Part shown: piece after piece, positions 31,329 through 32,771 of the stretch
How the letters are laid out: every line of letters begins with the position of its first letter
Numbering within the stretch: position 1 is the stretch's first letter
From: CAYJAB01 sp964368305
GTDB taxonomy: Bacteria; Bacillota_I; Bacilli_A; Erysipelotrichales; Erysipelotrichaceae
Length of the DNA: 32,771 nucleotides
NCBI GenBank assembly: GCA_964368305.1
Contig: CAYJAB010000013.1
Coordinates: 1 to 32,771, forward strand
Direction of reading: 5' to 3'
Notes under the pieces: generated by a model
What the model was told of the DNA's origin: nothing
What the model saw: only the letters and a program-made list of their open reading frames with translations
Database searches by the model: none
Made by a program: the position numbers and the translations under genes

Positions 31329-31377
31329 AAAAAAATGGGAGTGAAATATCTCTATATCACTTAAACCCCATTTTTTT
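31329..31377. terminator. Large hairpin terminator after the 31.4 kb hypothetical gene
   Basis: AAAAAAATGGG (31329-31339) pairs with CCCATTTTTTT (31367-31377), with an inner AGTGA/TCACT stem and unpaired bases between. A/T tracts on both sides let it act in either direction. It follows the minus-strand gene ending at 31393. Confidence 0.75.
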
Positions 31378-31392
31378 ATAATTATATTATTT

Positions 31393-31788
31393 TTATAGTT
31401 CCTCTAATTTTTTTATCAAATACTGTCCATTTTCTTTTTGTTTTTTCACATCACTTAACCATGAGTTTAGCATGATAGAAAGTGTATATTTAACTTCATT
31501 CATATATAAACTTACTAACCTTTGTGTAATTGTTCCAGATTTTTTTACTTCAACTTTTGTAATATCCACAAGTGGAATAGAAAGTGCAGTAAGTACTTCA
31601 CTTATTTTTGACGCATTCACAATAACAATCTTTAGGGCAACCTCTGTAAGCCCTATATAACAATATGCTTTTGCCTTTTGACCTTCAACTTCTGTTAATA
31701 CCCCCCATACTTTTGCTAAATAAGTTTCATTTTCTGTTATGAATCTTTCAAGCAATTCATTCATATCTTTTGTATTCATTTTTTGCAT
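31393..31788 (-). CDS. Hypothetical protein, function unknown
   Basis: A 131-residue soluble protein, MQKMNTKDMNELLERF to YLIKKLEEL. An N-terminal helix is followed by alternating strands (residues about 25-105, for example YLAKVWGVLTEVEG, AKAYCYIGLTE, ALKIVIVNAS, VDITKVEVKKS) and a C-terminal lysine-rich helix. The strand-rich core with a final helix is reminiscent of a bacterial PH-like fold, but I do not recognise a family. The start at 31788 is set by GAGGT 6 nt upstream and by the promoter at 31809-31837, whose start site would lie downstream of an earlier in-frame ATG at 31809. Transcribed alone. Confidence 0.7.
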   Translation of the reverse strand: MQKMNTKDMNELLERFITENETYLAKVWGVLTEVEGQKAKAYCYIGLTEVALKIVIVNASKISEVLTALSIPLVDITKVEVKKSGTITQRLVSLYMNEVKYTLSIMLNSWLSDVKKQKENGQYLIKKLEEL

Positions 31789-31808
31789 AACTTTACCTCT
31801 ATTTTTCA

Positions 31809-31837
31809 ATTATACGCTTAACATACCCTATCTTCAA
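31809..31837 (-). promoter_or_regulatory. Promoter of the 31.4 kb hypothetical gene
   Basis: TTGAAG (31832-31837), 17-bp spacer, TATAAT (31809-31814) on the minus strand, 20 bp upstream of the chosen ATG. Confidence 0.75.
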
Positions 31838-31852
31838 TATTTACCTACTCTT

Positions 31853-32257
31853 TTATTTAATCATTTGTATATCAATAAGATCTTCAATGCAAATTCTTTT
31901 TTTATCTAAAAACTCTATCTGTCTATACACATCATCAATTCTCTTTATGATTCCAGTTTTTTCTTTATACATACCACCTTCTTTATATAAATCCTTTTGA
32001 AAATATATAAATTTTGCTGATGGAATAGGATTTAAAGAGACTAAGTGCATCAACTTATTATTTAGAATTTCCATTATTTCTTCATGAAGAACTATTTTTT
32101 CATCTGTAAATCGAGCTGCTTCATCTACAGATTCACTATGTCCTGCTACCGCCATAAAAGGTGCAAACTGTGCCGCACGATTATAAAGTGACATCCTTGG
32201 ATGCTTTTTTGAATTTGGTCTATTTAAATGCATGATATCTTTGTATTTAGTTTGCAT
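31853..32257 (-). CDS. YolD-like small protein linked to a Y-family polymerase
   Basis: A 134-residue protein. The N-terminal half holds the block KKHPRMSLYNRAAQFAPF, then VAGHSESVDEAARFTDEKIVL. This (KxHPxMSxxxRAAQFxPFxALxG...ETARxTD) is well known from Firmicute proteins encoded directly after UmuC-type polymerases and often named YolD-like. The C-terminal half is less conserved (YFQKDLYKEGGMY, then a charged helix). It starts 21 bp after the polymerase gene with an AAGGAG SD, so the two form an operon. A role as accessory or partner of the translesion polymerase is inferred from constant linkage; no mechanism is established to my knowledge. Confidence 0.75.
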   Translation of the reverse strand: MQTKYKDIMHLNRPNSKKHPRMSLYNRAAQFAPFMAVAGHSESVDEAARFTDEKIVLHEEIMEILNNKLMHLVSLNPIPSAKFIYFQKDLYKEGGMYKEKTGIIKRIDDVYRQIEFLDKKRICIEDLIDIQMIK

Positions 32258-32278
32258 TTTTTCTCCTTTTTAAAACCA

Positions 32279-32771
32279 CTAGGCTTTATGCCCACCTATC
32301 TGTTCATTTCTCTCTTTTTGTGTAGCACCTTCTGTTAAACTTGACGCCTTTAAGACTTTATTCTTTCCATACTTACTTTTTATTTCATTCATCGTCAACA
32401 TAATCGCATGTTCCTCTTTTAGCGTTTTCATCAGATGTTTTTGTTGTTCATCTTTCTTTTGATAGTCTACAAATAAATCAAGCTGTTCATTTGTATTTTT
32501 TACTTCAAACGTTTCTTCCTCCAACTGATTTGCACTAATATTTATTCTTCTTATTAAAAGCTGTGGATTTACACATTCTTCATACTTCCTTATCACCGCA
32601 TCACACATGATTTTCTCTGATGAAGTCAAAATTGGTAAGTTTACAGTTTTTTGCGTATGCTTTGGAATATTTCTACCATACGCATCACACACTACCTCAC
32701 CATGATACATTTCTTTAATTTTAGGATCAATTAAACATTCAATATCATACCCTATACTCATTGTAATTTGC
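32279..32771 (-). CDS. UmuC/YqjW-type Y-family DNA polymerase, C-terminal part (runs off the window)
   Basis: The minus frame stays open to the window edge, reading QITMSIGYDIECL at the start. The ATG at 32761 is internal and not the start. The visible 163 residues are the little-finger and C-terminal tail of a UmuC-type translesion polymerase. Evidence is QITxSIGYDIE (compare QxxLxIGYDIE), the block LLIRRINISANQL, the beta-clamp-type motif EQLDLF, and the tail KYGKNKVLKASSL then GATQKERNEQIGGHKA that closes many Gram-positive members. The catalytic palm lies beyond the window. It is cotranscribed with the YolD-like gene. SOS control is likely, but the promoter is not visible. Confidence 0.9.
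   Translation of the reverse strand, partial: QITMSIGYDIECLIDPKIKEMYHGEVVCDAYGRNIPKHTQKTVNLPILTSSEKIMCDAVIRKYEECVNPQLLIRRINISANQLEEETFEVKNTNEQLDLFVDYQKKDEQQKHLMKTLKEEHAIMLTMNEIKSKYGKNKVLKASSLTEGATQKERNEQIGGHKA

Noticed and set aside
1..32771. Mobile elements, prophage, CRISPR, toxin-antitoxin or restriction genes
   Set aside because: No transposase, integrase, spaced repeats or matching small gene pairs were seen; base composition looks even across the window.

Overview
The window is a 32.8 kb stretch of a low-GC Firmicute-type chromosome. AT-rich codons, AGGAGG-type ribosome binding sites, sigma-A promoters (TTGACA/TATAAT) and T-tailed hairpins are seen throughout. The gene set (desulfoferrodoxin, rubrerythrin with PerR, MntP, an L-lactate permease family transporter, PepT and an M18 aminopeptidase) points to an anaerobic or oxygen-sensitive, fermentative bacterium, probably host- or gut-associated. 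I favour the Erysipelotrichia/Coprobacillaceae, but this rests on general resemblance and I see no decisive marker. No insertion sequence, phage gene or CRISPR array was seen. Nearly everything lies on the minus strand.

Positions 1-8.4 kb hold one long minus-strand operon for a cell-surface glycan. In transcription order it encodes a DHHW/AlgX-like O-acetylation protein, an MBOAT (AlgI-like) acyltransferase, a GT2 glycosyltransferase, a DUF6056 membrane protein, an O-antigen ligase/polymerase-like protein, a second GT2, and a YfhO-family membrane protein cut by the window edge. Positions 8.4-9.8 kb hold desulfoferrodoxin, a Nudix hydrolase and tRNA-His.

Positions 9.8-17.2 kb hold a plus-strand amidohydrolase, typA, a three-gene sugar cassette (PfkB kinase, SIS isomerase, RbsD/FucU-like mutarotase), a PAP2 phosphatase diverging from a D-2-hydroxyacid dehydrogenase, and a DUF2200 gene. 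Positions 17.2-23 kb hold the perR-rubrerythrin operon, an M18 aminopeptidase, an ABC-F ATPase and a pepT-mntP operon. The pepT-mntP operon has a long leader with a 14-codon ORF and a perfect 14-bp palindrome.

Positions 23.1-28.8 kb form a copper and thiol-redox region: mutY-copA-copZ-flavin reductase as one operon, a divergent CcdA-TlpA fusion, and csoR with its own GC-rich operator. Positions 28.8-32.8 kb hold a DUF7000-like protein, an L-lactate permease with a roughly 190-nt leader carrying a cre-like site and spaced repeats, an unknown small protein, a YolD-like protein and the C-terminal part of a UmuC-type Y-family polymerase.

The recurring functional theme is defence against oxygen, peroxide and metals (Dfx, PerR/Rbr, MntP, MutY, CopA/CopZ/CsoR, CcdA-TlpA). 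The recurring architectural theme is extreme compaction. Several terminators begin inside the last codons or stop codon, and several promoters sit directly on or behind the preceding terminator. I do not see a clear new defence or mobile system. The best candidates for undescribed biology are the O-acetylated glycan operon, the kinase-isomerase-mutarotase cassette, the mutY-copper linkage and the pepT leader.
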